NCBI GenBank assembly: GCA_944391115.1
Contig: CALXSJ010000003.1
Coordinates: 62,001 to 126,000, forward strand
From: an uncultured Victivallales bacterium
Lineage (GTDB): Bacteria; Verrucomicrobiota; Lentisphaeria; Victivallales; UBA1829
Length of the DNA: 64,000 nucleotides
Direction: 5' to 3'
The notes beneath the pieces are model-generated. The model was not told where the DNA came from and did not search any database. It was given only the letters and a program-made list of their open reading frames with translations. Below are positions 28,604-36,542 of this stretch, in pieces (positions within the stretch are counted from its first letter, which is position 1; each line of letters begins with the position of its first letter). The position numbers and the translations under genes are program-made.

Positions 28604-28640
28604 TTTTACAAGGGAAAATTGAAAAACAAGAGGAGTGAAA

Positions 28641-29972
28641 ATGAAACAGTTTGCAGTTCTGCTCGGGATTGCCGCGCTATGTGTCGCGGGAGAAATCCTG
28701 CCGGCCGCCGCTCAGGAGAAAAAAGCCGAAGAAGTCATCCGGATCGATCCCGCCACCGTCACCATCACCGGGAGAACAGACAAGGATCCGCTTTCCTATG
28801 CGCCCGGCGAGACCATGACCTTTACCCTGAACCTTCATTTCAACGGGCCGAAGCCGACCGTTCCTTATTTCATCGCATGGCGCAGGAGCGGGGACGACGG
28901 AAAACAGACCACGGGGCGCGCTTCCGCGTTTGAACCTGTCATCATCAAAACCTCTCTGGATCGTCCCGGCTTCGTCCGGATCTATGCCAAGCTGATCGAC
29001 GAGCGCAACCGGAACGTGGTCGTGAAACAACATGAGGCGGGAAGTTTCAACGGCGGCGCCGCCGTTCAGCCGGAGACACTCAAAGGCACGCCCCCTCCGG
29101 CGGATTTCGATGCGTTCTGGGCGAAGCAGAAGGCGCGTCTCGCATCCGTTCCGCTGAAAAGCGAAATGAAAAAGGTCGCCTCCGCGCAGAATGCGGAAAT
29201 CTACATGGTCAAAGTGGATTGCGCCGGACCACGGCCGGTCACCGGATACCTCGCCATCCCGCATGGGGCAAAGGAGAAATCCCTCTCCGCCGAAGTTGTT
29301 TTTGACGGTTACGGCTTCAGCGGTGTCCGCGATCAGGGGCCTCCGGACGGTCCGAAGAAGCATATCCGTTTCAAAGTCAACGCGCACGGCTACGATCTGC
29401 GGCGCGAAAAGGCCTATTACGACGCCTTTCTGAAGAAGATCTGTCCGCGCGGGAAGGGATACGCATTTGATCCCGTGGAAAACTCGGATCCCGGGACCGC
29501 TTATTTCAATGGAATGGCGCTGCGTGTGCTCCGTGCGCTGGAATTCGTCAAGACCCTCCCGCAGTGGAACGGAAAAATCCTGATGGTCAACGGCGGAAGC
29601 CAGGGCGGATTGCAGACGATCTGGGCGGCCGCGATGGATCCGGATGTGACAAGCGCGTCCGCGGCGGTTCCCTGGTGCTGCGATCTGGGCGGCGCGGCGA
29701 ATTTCGGAAGACTCACCGGAGGATGGCGCCTTGCCTACACCCGTGCGCTGGATTATTACGATCCCATCCATTTCGCGCCGAAAATCAAATGCCGCTTTTC
29801 CATTCCGCGCGCCGGACTTGGCGATTATGTCTGTCCCCCCTCCGGAATCGCGGTCTTCTATAACAGTCTGACCTGCCCGAAAAACATTCTCTGGGTGCAG
29901 GGATCTACGCATAATCTGGTTCCGAAGAATCCTCAGAAAACGGAGTGGCGGAACGAAGGGAAATCCCGGTAG
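28641..29972 (+). CDS. Secreted acetyl-xylan-esterase-like alpha/beta hydrolase, second paralogue
   Basis: A 443-residue protein, the same length as the paralogue at 9058-10389 and of the same layout. It has a signal peptide (1-24), a beta-rich region, then an AXE1-type domain with S320 in NGGSQGGLQT and H424 in STHNLVP. The shared segments SLDRPGFVRI, PPPADFDAFW, VNAHG and NGGSQGG show common descent. AGGAG lies five bases before the ATG at 28641; a GTG two codons earlier overlaps that site and is rejected. It is monocistronic, placed between the hairpin field and a clear terminator, and lacks the LacI-type operator of its paralogue. Confidence 0.85.
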   Translation: MKQFAVLLGIAALCVAGEILPAAAQEKKAEEVIRIDPATVTITGRTDKDPLSYAPGETMTFTLNLHFNGPKPTVPYFIAWRRSGDDGKQTTGRASAFEPVIIKTSLDRPGFVRIYAKLIDERNRNVVVKQHEAGSFNGGAAVQPETLKGTPPPADFDAFWAKQKARLASVPLKSEMKKVASAQNAEIYMVKVDCAGPRPVTGYLAIPHGAKEKSLSAEVVFDGYGFSGVRDQGPPDGPKKHIRFKVNAHGYDLRREKAYYDAFLKKICPRGKGYAFDPVENSDPGTAYFNGMALRVLRALEFVKTLPQWNGKILMVNGGSQGGLQTIWAAAMDPDVTSASAAVPWCCDLGGAANFGRLTGGWRLAYTRALDYYDPIHFAPKIKCRFSIPRAGLGDYVCPPSGIAVFYNSLTCPKNILWVQGSTHNLVPKNPQKTEWRNEGKSR

Positions 29973-29986
29973 GAAGTCCGGAATGG

Positions 29987-30012
29987 ACGGGCGGAGCGAA
30001 TCCGCCCGTTTT
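29987..30012 (+). terminator. Rho-independent terminator of the second esterase gene
   Basis: ACGGGCGGA (29987-29995) pairs with TCCGCCCGT (30001-30009) around GCGAA, followed by TTTTC. It lies between convergent genes. Confidence 0.8.
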
Positions 30013-30021
30013 CTCTGTTTC

Positions 30022-31386
30022 TCAGGCGAAACACGAACCGCCCGCAGTGAGCAGGCGGCGGGTTTCCCGGAAATCCGTTTCCGCGATGCCGCACCGGTGA
30101 TGCACCGCCTGCCATGCGGCGACTCCGGCGGCTTCTCCGCACTGGTTCAGATTCACCATGACGCGCACGGCGCCGAAGGCCACGGGATCGGCGTCCAGCA
30201 TCCGCCCCGCACTGATGACATTGCGTGTCCCTTCCGGGATCAGGCAGCGGAGCGGAATCCGGTAGAACGGCAGGATTTTCCCCTCCGGCAGCCAGCGTTC
30301 CTCCGAAACCAGACGGCTGGCTTTGTAGACAAGCTTCTGACCCGTCAAATACATGAAGGAGATGGATTCATCTTCGTTTCCATGAATGTCGACCGGATAG
30401 GTCCCGCATCCGATGGTGTCGGGAAAATCGGTTCCCGCAAGCATTTCTTCTCCGCGCAGGGGGGCAAGAGAACGGATGTGGCCGCCTTCACGGATTCCGA
30501 GCACGGACGGGAGCGTTTCCAATGCGAGTTTTGAATCCGGGCGGATCTTCCGGAAGAGATCCATCAGCGCACGGATCTGTTTCCGGGACTCGAATTCGCC
30601 GCGCGTGATTTCGTCGGCGTCGGAGCAGTCGCAGTGCATCACCCGTGTCCCCGCGAACATCATGAGCGTGCTGCCGGGAATGTCCATGCTCCATGCATAA
30701 CCGCACGGAAGATCGGGAAATTCATCACGGTGCTGATCGCAGATTTCCTTCAAGTTGAACTTTCCGAGAGTATCCCATCCGGAGAATCTGGCGCAGGCTG
30801 TCGGCGGCTGCGGATGCGCCGGAAAATGCAGGGGGAATCCCGCGTCGCGGCAGAGGACAGCATCGCCGGAAGCGTCGATGAAGGCGTCTGCCCGGACGCC
30901 GAAGCGCCCGGACTTGTTTTCCAGAACCAGCGCTTCCACTGTTCCGTCCGGTTTCCGGACAGTTTCGGAATAGCGGGTCTGAAGATAGACGCGGATGTTT
31001 TTCTGTTCCAGAACCATTGCATCGAGTTCCAGTGTCAGTTCCTCGCTGTTCAGGCGGATCCCCCATCTCCGGCTTTCCGCCGGATCGCGGAACTCGCTGA
31101 CCGCGCCGCGTTTTTCCAGACGTTCAAGCATTTCGAAGGTCAGTCCGCCGATGACCTGTTTTTCTCCCGTGATGTCGTAGACGGAGTGCCACATCCCGAC
31201 CAGTCCGCAGGTCGCGACGCCGCCGAAACGGTTCTGCTCTTCCACCAGAATCACTTTTGCTCCGAGACGCGCTGCCCGCACGGCGGCGAATACGCCGGTG
31301 CAGCTTCCTCCGACAATGCAGATATCCGCGGAATCCGTCACTTTTACTTTCCGCGCGGGAATTTCAATGGTGTCATTTCCGTTCAT
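30022..31386 (-). CDS. FAD-dependent oxidoreductase
   Basis: A 454-residue flavoprotein of the FAD_oxidored/fumarate-reductase-like group. The dinucleotide-binding motif ICIVGGSCTGVFAAVRAARLG begins near residue 22. GGVATCGLVG follows, then ADAFIDASGDAVLCRDAG, and a C-terminal NVISAGRMLDADPVAFGAVRVM with the second FAD contact. Proteins of this type are widespread near glycan or polyol loci in PVC bacteria; substrates are mostly unknown. The frame is open 47 codons upstream, but AAGGAG precedes the ATG at 31386 and the extension reads like membrane or leader noise. Cytoplasmic; alone on its strand. Confidence 0.85.
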   Translation of the reverse strand: MNGNDTIEIPARKVKVTDSADICIVGGSCTGVFAAVRAARLGAKVILVEEQNRFGGVATCGLVGMWHSVYDITGEKQVIGGLTFEMLERLEKRGAVSEFRDPAESRRWGIRLNSEELTLELDAMVLEQKNIRVYLQTRYSETVRKPDGTVEALVLENKSGRFGVRADAFIDASGDAVLCRDAGFPLHFPAHPQPPTACARFSGWDTLGKFNLKEICDQHRDEFPDLPCGYAWSMDIPGSTLMMFAGTRVMHCDCSDADEITRGEFESRKQIRALMDLFRKIRPDSKLALETLPSVLGIREGGHIRSLAPLRGEEMLAGTDFPDTIGCGTYPVDIHGNEDESISFMYLTGQKLVYKASRLVSEERWLPEGKILPFYRIPLRCLIPEGTRNVISAGRMLDADPVAFGAVRVMVNLNQCGEAAGVAAWQAVHHRCGIAETDFRETRRLLTAGGSCFA

Positions 31387-31560
31387 CTTTTTCTCCTTCT
31401 TGGGTTGTGCGGAACAATAATCCGCAAAAAAGCTTTTTTCTATGAAAAAACAGCCATTTTTTATGAGAATAATGCTGCCGATAATGAAAACATAACAAAA
31501 AATATGGAATTTTAAAGGGTGGATCACGTGAGAAAGATTTCCTGGAAAAGTTTCATTTCA
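31387..31560. other. A/T-rich gene-free stretch upstream of the FAD oxidoreductase
   Basis: Contains TGCGGA/TCCGCA flanking ACAATAA and a TTTTTTC/GAAAAAA hairpin. On the minus strand the latter is followed by six T, a possible weak attenuator before the oxidoreductase. No reading frame or promoter is convincing here. Confidence 0.3.
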
Positions 31561-31578
31561 AAAAAATTTAGGTTGATA

Positions 31579-31699
31579 CCGCGATGCTCTGCATCGCCAA
31601 AAATTGCTTCGTGCAGGACTCTCAGTCCTGCCGCGGTCCAGCTGCGTAAGCTGGTCGCCGGAGGCGAAATCCCCAATACCGCGCATGCTTGCATCGCGG
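31579..31699 (+). repeat. Multi-hairpin dispersed repeat, copy 3 (covariant)
   Basis: GCGATGC/GCATCGC around TCT (31581-31597), GCAGGACT/AGTCCTGC around CTC (31613-31631), CCAGCT/AGCTGG around GCGTA (31638-31654), TCGCC/GGCGA around GGA (31655-31667), AAATCCCC, then CCGCG...GCATCGCGG around TT (31679-31699). Stems differ from copies 1 and 2 by compensating changes. Confidence 0.85.
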
Positions 31700-31726
31700 T
31701 AATTTATTCAAAAAAATCGGGTTAAT

Positions 31727-31847
31727 CGCGTGATGCCTTGCATTGCGGAAAATATCTTCGTGCTCTCCTGTCAGTCCTGCTTCAATCCAGCTGAATGATC
31801 TGGTCGCCGGAGGCGAAATCCCCGATTTTCCATGTGCATTGCACAGG
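31727..31847 (+). repeat. Multi-hairpin dispersed repeat, copy 4 (diverged)
   Basis: An imperfect first hairpin around GATGC-CTT-GCATT, a changed second hairpin, CCAG/CTGG, a perfect TCGCC-GGA-GGCGA (31804-31816) with AAATCCCC, and TGTGC-ATT-GCACA (31833-31845). It resembles copy 0 in its second element (CTCTCCTGTC against CTTTCCTGTG). Confidence 0.7.
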
Positions 31848-31908
31848 AGAGTTCTTACAGAAATAAAAAAGATAAAAAAGATAAAAAAAATGAAAAAATG
31901 AAGGAATG

Positions 31909-31938
31909 ATGACTTGCTTTTTTAATTTGTAGTATAAT
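31909..31938 (+). promoter_or_regulatory. Promoter of the GntR-led unit
   Basis: A perfect TATAAT at 31933-31938 lies 18 bases after ATGACT (31909-31914), upstream of GGAGGAG and the gntR ATG. Confidence 0.55.
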
Positions 31939-31974
31939 AGTATCTATAAAAAATACGGGAGGAGATGCGGATCG

Positions 31975-32646
31975 ATGGAAGCGATTTCGAAAGTGTCCAT
32001 GCTGGATCTTGCCATTCAGGCGATCCAGAAATACATAGTGGAAAACGACTTGCAGCCGGGAGCGGTTCTGCCGACGGAGTTTTATTTCTCCAGCAAGCTC
32101 GGAATCAGCCGGAATATCACGAGGGAGGCGATTCAGCATTTCAAGACGCTGGGTATTGTCATGTCGAAAACGAAAGTCGGCAATATTCTCTGTTCAACCG
32201 TTCCTGTGAGCCCGTATGAGAATTACAAACCCTTCCTGCATGACAGCCGGACGCTGCGTGAGCTTTCCGTCATGCGCAAGATTCTGGAAGTCGGCGCAGT
32301 TTCCGAAATTTGCCGGGAGGCCAGGGAGGATGACATCTTGAAACTTGAGGAGCTTCAGGAGCGGATGATTCACTCCGGCCTGTCCGGAGACGGCAGTTCG
32401 GAGCTGGAAGTCGCGTTTCATTCCCGGATTCTCGAAATTCCCCGCAACCGTTTTCTTTCCGGCTATGTGCCGCTTGTGATTGATTTTTTCACGCTTCTGA
32501 AAAAGCAGTTTGCGGAAAAGAGTTTCCGCCATTCCCGCGAAGAAGTGAACCGTCAGCACCGCATGCTGATTGATGCGATCATCAAACGGGATCCGGACGC
32601 GCTCCGCACGGCGTTTGAAGTTCACGGAAAATCGTATATCGACTGA
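31975..32646 (+). CDS. GntR/FadR-family transcriptional regulator (cassette D)
   Basis: A 223-residue regulator. Residues about 8-75 are the GntR winged helix (LPTEFYFSSKLGISRNITREAIQHF). Residues about 90-222 are an all-helical FCD-type effector domain, with RELSVMRKILEVGAV and VNRQHRMLIDAIIKRD. GGAGGAG lies ten bases before the ATG. It is followed ten bases later by the propeller enzyme gene, so the two are probably cotranscribed. FCD regulators bind sugar acids or related carboxylates through a metal, which hints at a uronate or aldonate signal but does not prove it. Confidence 0.88.
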   Translation: MEAISKVSMLDLAIQAIQKYIVENDLQPGAVLPTEFYFSSKLGISRNITREAIQHFKTLGIVMSKTKVGNILCSTVPVSPYENYKPFLHDSRTLRELSVMRKILEVGAVSEICREAREDDILKLEELQERMIHSGLSGDGSSELEVAFHSRILEIPRNRFLSGYVPLVIDFFTLLKKQFAEKSFRHSREEVNRQHRMLIDAIIKRDPDALRTAFEVHGKSYID

Positions 32647-32655
32647 GGCGCTCTT

Positions 32656-33945
32656 ATGAAGGAAATCTATCGTTTCCAGCACAGAATCAAGCGGGAGCTG
32701 TTCATCGACGATACTCTGCTCGACACCGCCGAAGGTCTGGAGTTCCAGGTGCAGAAGCCCGTTCCGCAGCCGCCGGAGGAGAGCGCGCCGCAGGGATACT
32801 ATTCCACTGTGATTTTCGACGATGTGAAATACCGCTATTATTTCCGTGAGTTTCCGTCGGAGCGTCATACCCTTTATGCGGAGAGCGCCGACGGGCGGAG
32901 ATGGGATCATGCCTCGCAGGGACCGGCCTGGGACCTTGACCGGAACAGCGCACTGCGTCTGCCAAATTTCACACATAACTTCACCCCGTTTCTCGACCGG
33001 AATCCGGCGGCTCCCGCGGAGGAACGCTACAAGGCGATTGCCGGGACTTACCTGGATCGCGGACTTGCCTCCTTTTATTCCGCTGACGGCATTCATTTCA
33101 AGCGCTATGACCGTCCGCTGATTCTGCCTGTTCCGGAAGGGGTGGAGATGCTGGATTCCCAGAATACCGCTTTCTATTTCGAGGCGGAAAACTGCTACGT
33201 CATCTTCTTCCGGGTGTTTCATCTGCCGGACGGCCGGAAAATCCGTTCCGTCGCCAGAGTGACATCCCCGGACTTCGAGCACTGGGGGGAAATTGAATTC
33301 TTTCCTTCTCTGAACGAGCCGGATGAACATCTCTATACCAGCGGGCTGACGCCTTATTACCGCGCACCGCATATCTGCGTGGGAACTCCGACGCGCTTTT
33401 TCGAGGATCACGGGGCGGCAACGGACATCGGACTCTTTTTCTACCGCGCCGGCAGGGGGTTCGTGCGTCCGGGAAAAGAAGCCTGGATTCGTCCCGGACT
33501 GGATGAGGAACGCTGGAAGAACCGGGCGAATTACCTTGCGCTGAATCCGGTTCCGACTGCGGAGAATGAGCTGTCGTTTTATCATATTTTCAGCAGGGTC
33601 CGCTACACGCTTCCTCTGGACCGCTTTGTCTCTCTGCATGCGGGGACGCGGGAAGGATGCTGGATCAGCCGCCCGATCGAACACCCCGGCGGGACACTTG
33701 AACTGAATGCCGCAACCTCCGCGGGCGGACGGATTGTCCTGGAACTGTGCGACATGGAGGGGAACGTGCTGCCCGGCTGCGGAGCCGCGGATTTTGAAAC
33801 ATTCTGGGGGGACCGGATTGCCTGGCGCCCGCAGTGGCGTCCGAGTGGAAACGGAATCGGAAAGGGGGAGGTCTTCCGGATCAGGGCGTTCATGAAGGAG
33901 GCGGATCTCTTCAGCATGTCATTCTGCAATCCGGAGGAGGTCTGA
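32656..33945 (+). CDS. Beta-propeller (GH-clan F/J-like) cytoplasmic protein
   Basis: A 429-residue protein without a signal peptide. Repeated blade-like segments (YYSTVIFDDVKYRYYFRE, SADGIHFKRYDRPLI, DSQNTAFYFEAENCYVIFFR, TSPDFEHWGEIEF) resemble the five-bladed propellers of GH32/43/117/130-like proteins common in Planctomycetes and Lentisphaerae. A small beta-sandwich closes the C-terminus (from about 330). Candidate acids are the Asp in DDVKYRYYFRE and the Asp in MLDSQNT. No named family is assigned. A perfect hairpin begins at its last base. Confidence 0.65.
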   Translation: MKEIYRFQHRIKRELFIDDTLLDTAEGLEFQVQKPVPQPPEESAPQGYYSTVIFDDVKYRYYFREFPSERHTLYAESADGRRWDHASQGPAWDLDRNSALRLPNFTHNFTPFLDRNPAAPAEERYKAIAGTYLDRGLASFYSADGIHFKRYDRPLILPVPEGVEMLDSQNTAFYFEAENCYVIFFRVFHLPDGRKIRSVARVTSPDFEHWGEIEFFPSLNEPDEHLYTSGLTPYYRAPHICVGTPTRFFEDHGAATDIGLFFYRAGRGFVRPGKEAWIRPGLDEERWKNRANYLALNPVPTAENELSFYHIFSRVRYTLPLDRFVSLHAGTREGCWISRPIEHPGGTLELNAATSAGGRIVLELCDMEGNVLPGCGAADFETFWGDRIAWRPQWRPSGNGIGKGEVFRIRAFMKEADLFSMSFCNPEEV

Positions 33946-33969
33946 GCCGCATGAGCAGTTCATGCGGCT
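33945..33969. other. Perfect 10-bp hairpin at the stop codon of the propeller gene
   Basis: AGCCGCATGA (33945-33954) and TCATGCGGCT (33960-33969) flank GCAGT. There is no T-run, so it is not a classical terminator. A second hairpin CGCGGT/ACCGCG lies about 20 bases further on. The style matches the hairpin field at 28 kb. Confidence 0.55.
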
Positions 33970-34100
33970 GGAACAATTCGAAGTCCCGCGGTGCCGACCG
34001 CGCTGCGTTTCGGGATTTGCGGTTCCGGCGTGTATGCCCGTAACTCTTTTTATATCGGGCGGAGTCCGGAATAAATATTAAAATCACAAGGAAGATGAAA

Positions 34101-34946
34101 ATGAAACACACTGCATTGCAACTGGTCGCGGGACAGAAAATCCATTCGGCTTCGGACGCTTCCGGCACCCCGCCGCCGAACAAGGGATGGGGAAGGTTTT
34201 CCTCTTTCTGCACGGGAGGGCAAAATTTTACATTGATCGAGCTCCTTGTTGTGATTGCGATCATCGCGATTCTTGCCGCGCTGCTTCTGCCCGCTCTGGG
34301 CGCGGCGAAAGACAGCGCCAAAAGAATCCAGTGCGCCAACAATCAGAGACAGATTCTGCTGGGCTATCACATGTTTGTGCAGAACTACAAGGACAATATG
34401 CTTCCCTGGCGCATCTATCCGGACGAGAGTTACGGGGTGGACCAGCGCAATTACACGGGAACCAGCGGCATGCAGTGGACCTGGCTGATGCGCGACGAGC
34501 TGAAGATGACGAATCTGATGGATTATGCCTCGAAAGGGCAGGCGGATGACACGATTGCTCCGGCGTCCAGAAAGGTTGTCACATGCCCGTCCGCTCCGAT
34601 CAAGGTCCAGTACTGGGGATATATTCATTACGGGATGATGCGCTACTTCGCAGGCGGCGACCGCGCCTATGCCACGGACCTTACGCCGATGCCGAAGAAA
34701 CTTACCGATGTGAAGTCCCCCCGGATGATTCTCTTCGCGGACTCCTACGATCATGCGACCAAGGGCGGATCCAGCGTCATCGACAACGGCACAATCGTCA
34801 CATGGGGATTTTCCAGACATCGCAACAGTGTCAACATCTCCCACATTGACGGCGCCGTTTCCACGATGAAATATGTCGAGCACCTGAAACGGAGCAACAA
34901 TCCGTCCCTGTGGCGTTATGATCACTATCTCGGCAATCCGAAATAA
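34101..34946 (+). CDS. Pseudopilin-like protein with H-X9-DG motif (cassette D)
   Basis: A 281-residue protein with an unusually long leader of about 40 residues, then [17 protein letters not shown] with Asn at -1 instead of Gly. The C-terminal motif is H240-x9-DG in [14 protein letters not shown], where the His that follows DG in the other three copies is replaced by Ala. AAGGAAG favours the ATG at 34101 over the one two codons upstream. It lies between the propeller protein and two large secreted proteins in one direction. Confidence 0.87.
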   Translation: MKHTALQLVAGQKIHSASDASGTPPPNKGWGRFSSFCTGGQNFTLIELLVVIAIIAILAALLLPALGAAKDSAKRIQCANNQRQILLGYHMFVQNYKDNMLPWRIYPDESYGVDQRNYTGTSGMQWTWLMRDELKMTNLMDYASKGQADDTIAPASRKVVTCPSAPIKVQYWGYIHYGMMRYFAGGDRAYATDLTPMPKKLTDVKSPRMILFADSYDHATKGGSSVIDNGTIVTWGFSRHRNSVNISHIDGAVSTMKYVEHLKRSNNPSLWRYDHYLGNPK

Positions 34947-34962
34947 TCGCGGAGGCGTTGAG

Positions 34963-36537
34963 ATGATGAAACACCTGATGCCCGGCGTGCTTCTTTGCGT
35001 CATGCTCCAGAGCGGATGCCCGGCGTTTTCCGCGGAACTGCGCTTTGCCGGACTGCTGGGGCAGAGCTCGGAAAAGCCGCCGCTGCTTTCCGAAGTCGCC
35101 TGCGGGGGCGTGGCGGCCGATGAGAATCATACGCTTTTTTTCCGGAACGGAACCGTCCTTTACCGGATCGTCCCGGAGACGGGAGAACCGGAAGCGCTTC
35201 TGTCCGGCGTTTCCGGAAAAGTGACAGGCGATGCCCGGGATGTATATCTGTGGCGCGATGGACGCTTTCTCGACCGTCTCCTGAAAAGGAAGGATGGAAA
35301 ATACGCTCTGGAGAAAAAGATTGATCTCGGGCGGGCATTCGGCAGCGTCTGCCTGATTCCGGAGGCGATGCGGCGCCGCTGGCAAAACGGAAAGCGCATT
35401 CTGGCCCTGGATGCGGGGCGGCGGAAGATTTACGCATTCGACGGGGAAGGACGGAACGAAACGCTTTTTCTGGATCTGGCCGCATTTGCGGACGGGAAAA
35501 AATCCCCGCTTCTGGCTGTCGGCGTCTTTCCCCGCCGAGACTGGATTCTGGTGTCCACCGGATACCCGGACAGCAAAGTCTACCGTTTTGACCTCAAGGG
35601 GAGAGTTCTGAACGGCGGAATCTGGCCGCTGCAATGCGGTGCGAAGGCGTTTTCCATGCAGAATGGCGAAGTCTGGGCGGTCTGGGCGCAGGCGACAAAA
35701 ATCGAGGAGAGCATGGAGGAGGGCGCACGCCTGCGGATCGGCGGCGACAACGACATGTTCACCGAATCCGTTGCAAAAGACCTTTCCGGCGCCTGGTATC
35801 TGGCCACCTCCTCCGGACTGAAATATTACTCTCCCGCCATGCCGAACCATTGCATGAGACGTCTGGGGGGAGCCGGAAAACCTCTCGCCCTTGCGTGTGC
35901 GCATGGCAAAGTTCTCTTTGCGCGCGGAAGCGCACTGAATATGCTTGCGCTGGACAGTTTTCCGGATGAACCGCTGGAAAGCAACGGCCATGTTTCCTGG
36001 ATTCTCGGACGGGACTGGAGCTCCCGGACGGCCGCCGCTCTTCCCGACGGCGGGAATTTTCTGCTTCTGGACGCCGCAGGCGGACGGGTGATCCGCTTTG
36101 ATCCCGCCGCGGGACCGAACGACGCCGGGCGTTTCAAAATTCTGGAACAAGGCTTGAAAGACCCTTCCGACATGGCCTTCGCGGGCGGAAAACTGCTGAT
36201 CGCGAGCGGGGGAAAGCTCAATGTCCCATGCGATTTCGGAAGGAAAATCGAGCGGGTTGCGGCGTTTTCCGCCGATGAATTTGCCGTTTTCGGCGAAGGC
36301 TGCCTGGGATATGTGGCGGGCGGAAAGACGATCTGGCGGAAAACGCTCTCCTGTCATGACATCGAGGTCATGGGGGAGAATATTCTGGCCGCCGGAAAAC
36401 AGCTGCTCCGTCTTGACCGCGGGGGACGGATCGTCCAGTCTCTTCCTTATGAACTGCATGCGCTCGCGGCGGACGGACCGTATCTGGTCGGCGCCGATCA
36501 CGCATGTTCGGCTCTGCGGCTTTTCCTCCTGGATTGA
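34963..36537 (+). CDS. Exported propeller-like protein of unknown function
   Basis: A 524-residue protein with an N-terminal signal (about 1-24, ending FSAE; the QSGC before it is not a good lipobox). The rest is beta-rich with repeated blade-like units (VYRFDLKGRVLNGG, LLDAAGGRVIRFDPA, QLLRLDRGGRIVQSL), suggesting a WD/NHL/PQQ-type propeller. No catalytic motif is evident, so a binding or sensing role outside the cytoplasm is inferred. GGAGG precedes the ATG at 34963, 16 bases after the pseudopilin stop codon. The next gene starts six bases after its stop. Confidence 0.65.
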   Translation: MMKHLMPGVLLCVMLQSGCPAFSAELRFAGLLGQSSEKPPLLSEVACGGVAADENHTLFFRNGTVLYRIVPETGEPEALLSGVSGKVTGDARDVYLWRDGRFLDRLLKRKDGKYALEKKIDLGRAFGSVCLIPEAMRRRWQNGKRILALDAGRRKIYAFDGEGRNETLFLDLAAFADGKKSPLLAVGVFPRRDWILVSTGYPDSKVYRFDLKGRVLNGGIWPLQCGAKAFSMQNGEVWAVWAQATKIEESMEEGARLRIGGDNDMFTESVAKDLSGAWYLATSSGLKYYSPAMPNHCMRRLGGAGKPLALACAHGKVLFARGSALNMLALDSFPDEPLESNGHVSWILGRDWSSRTAAALPDGGNFLLLDAAGGRVIRFDPAAGPNDAGRFKILEQGLKDPSDMAFAGGKLLIASGGKLNVPCDFGRKIERVAAFSADEFAVFGEGCLGYVAGGKTIWRKTLSCHDIEVMGENILAAGKQLLRLDRGGRIVQSLPYELHALAADGPYLVGADHACSALRLFLLD

Positions 36538-36542
36538 CAACC

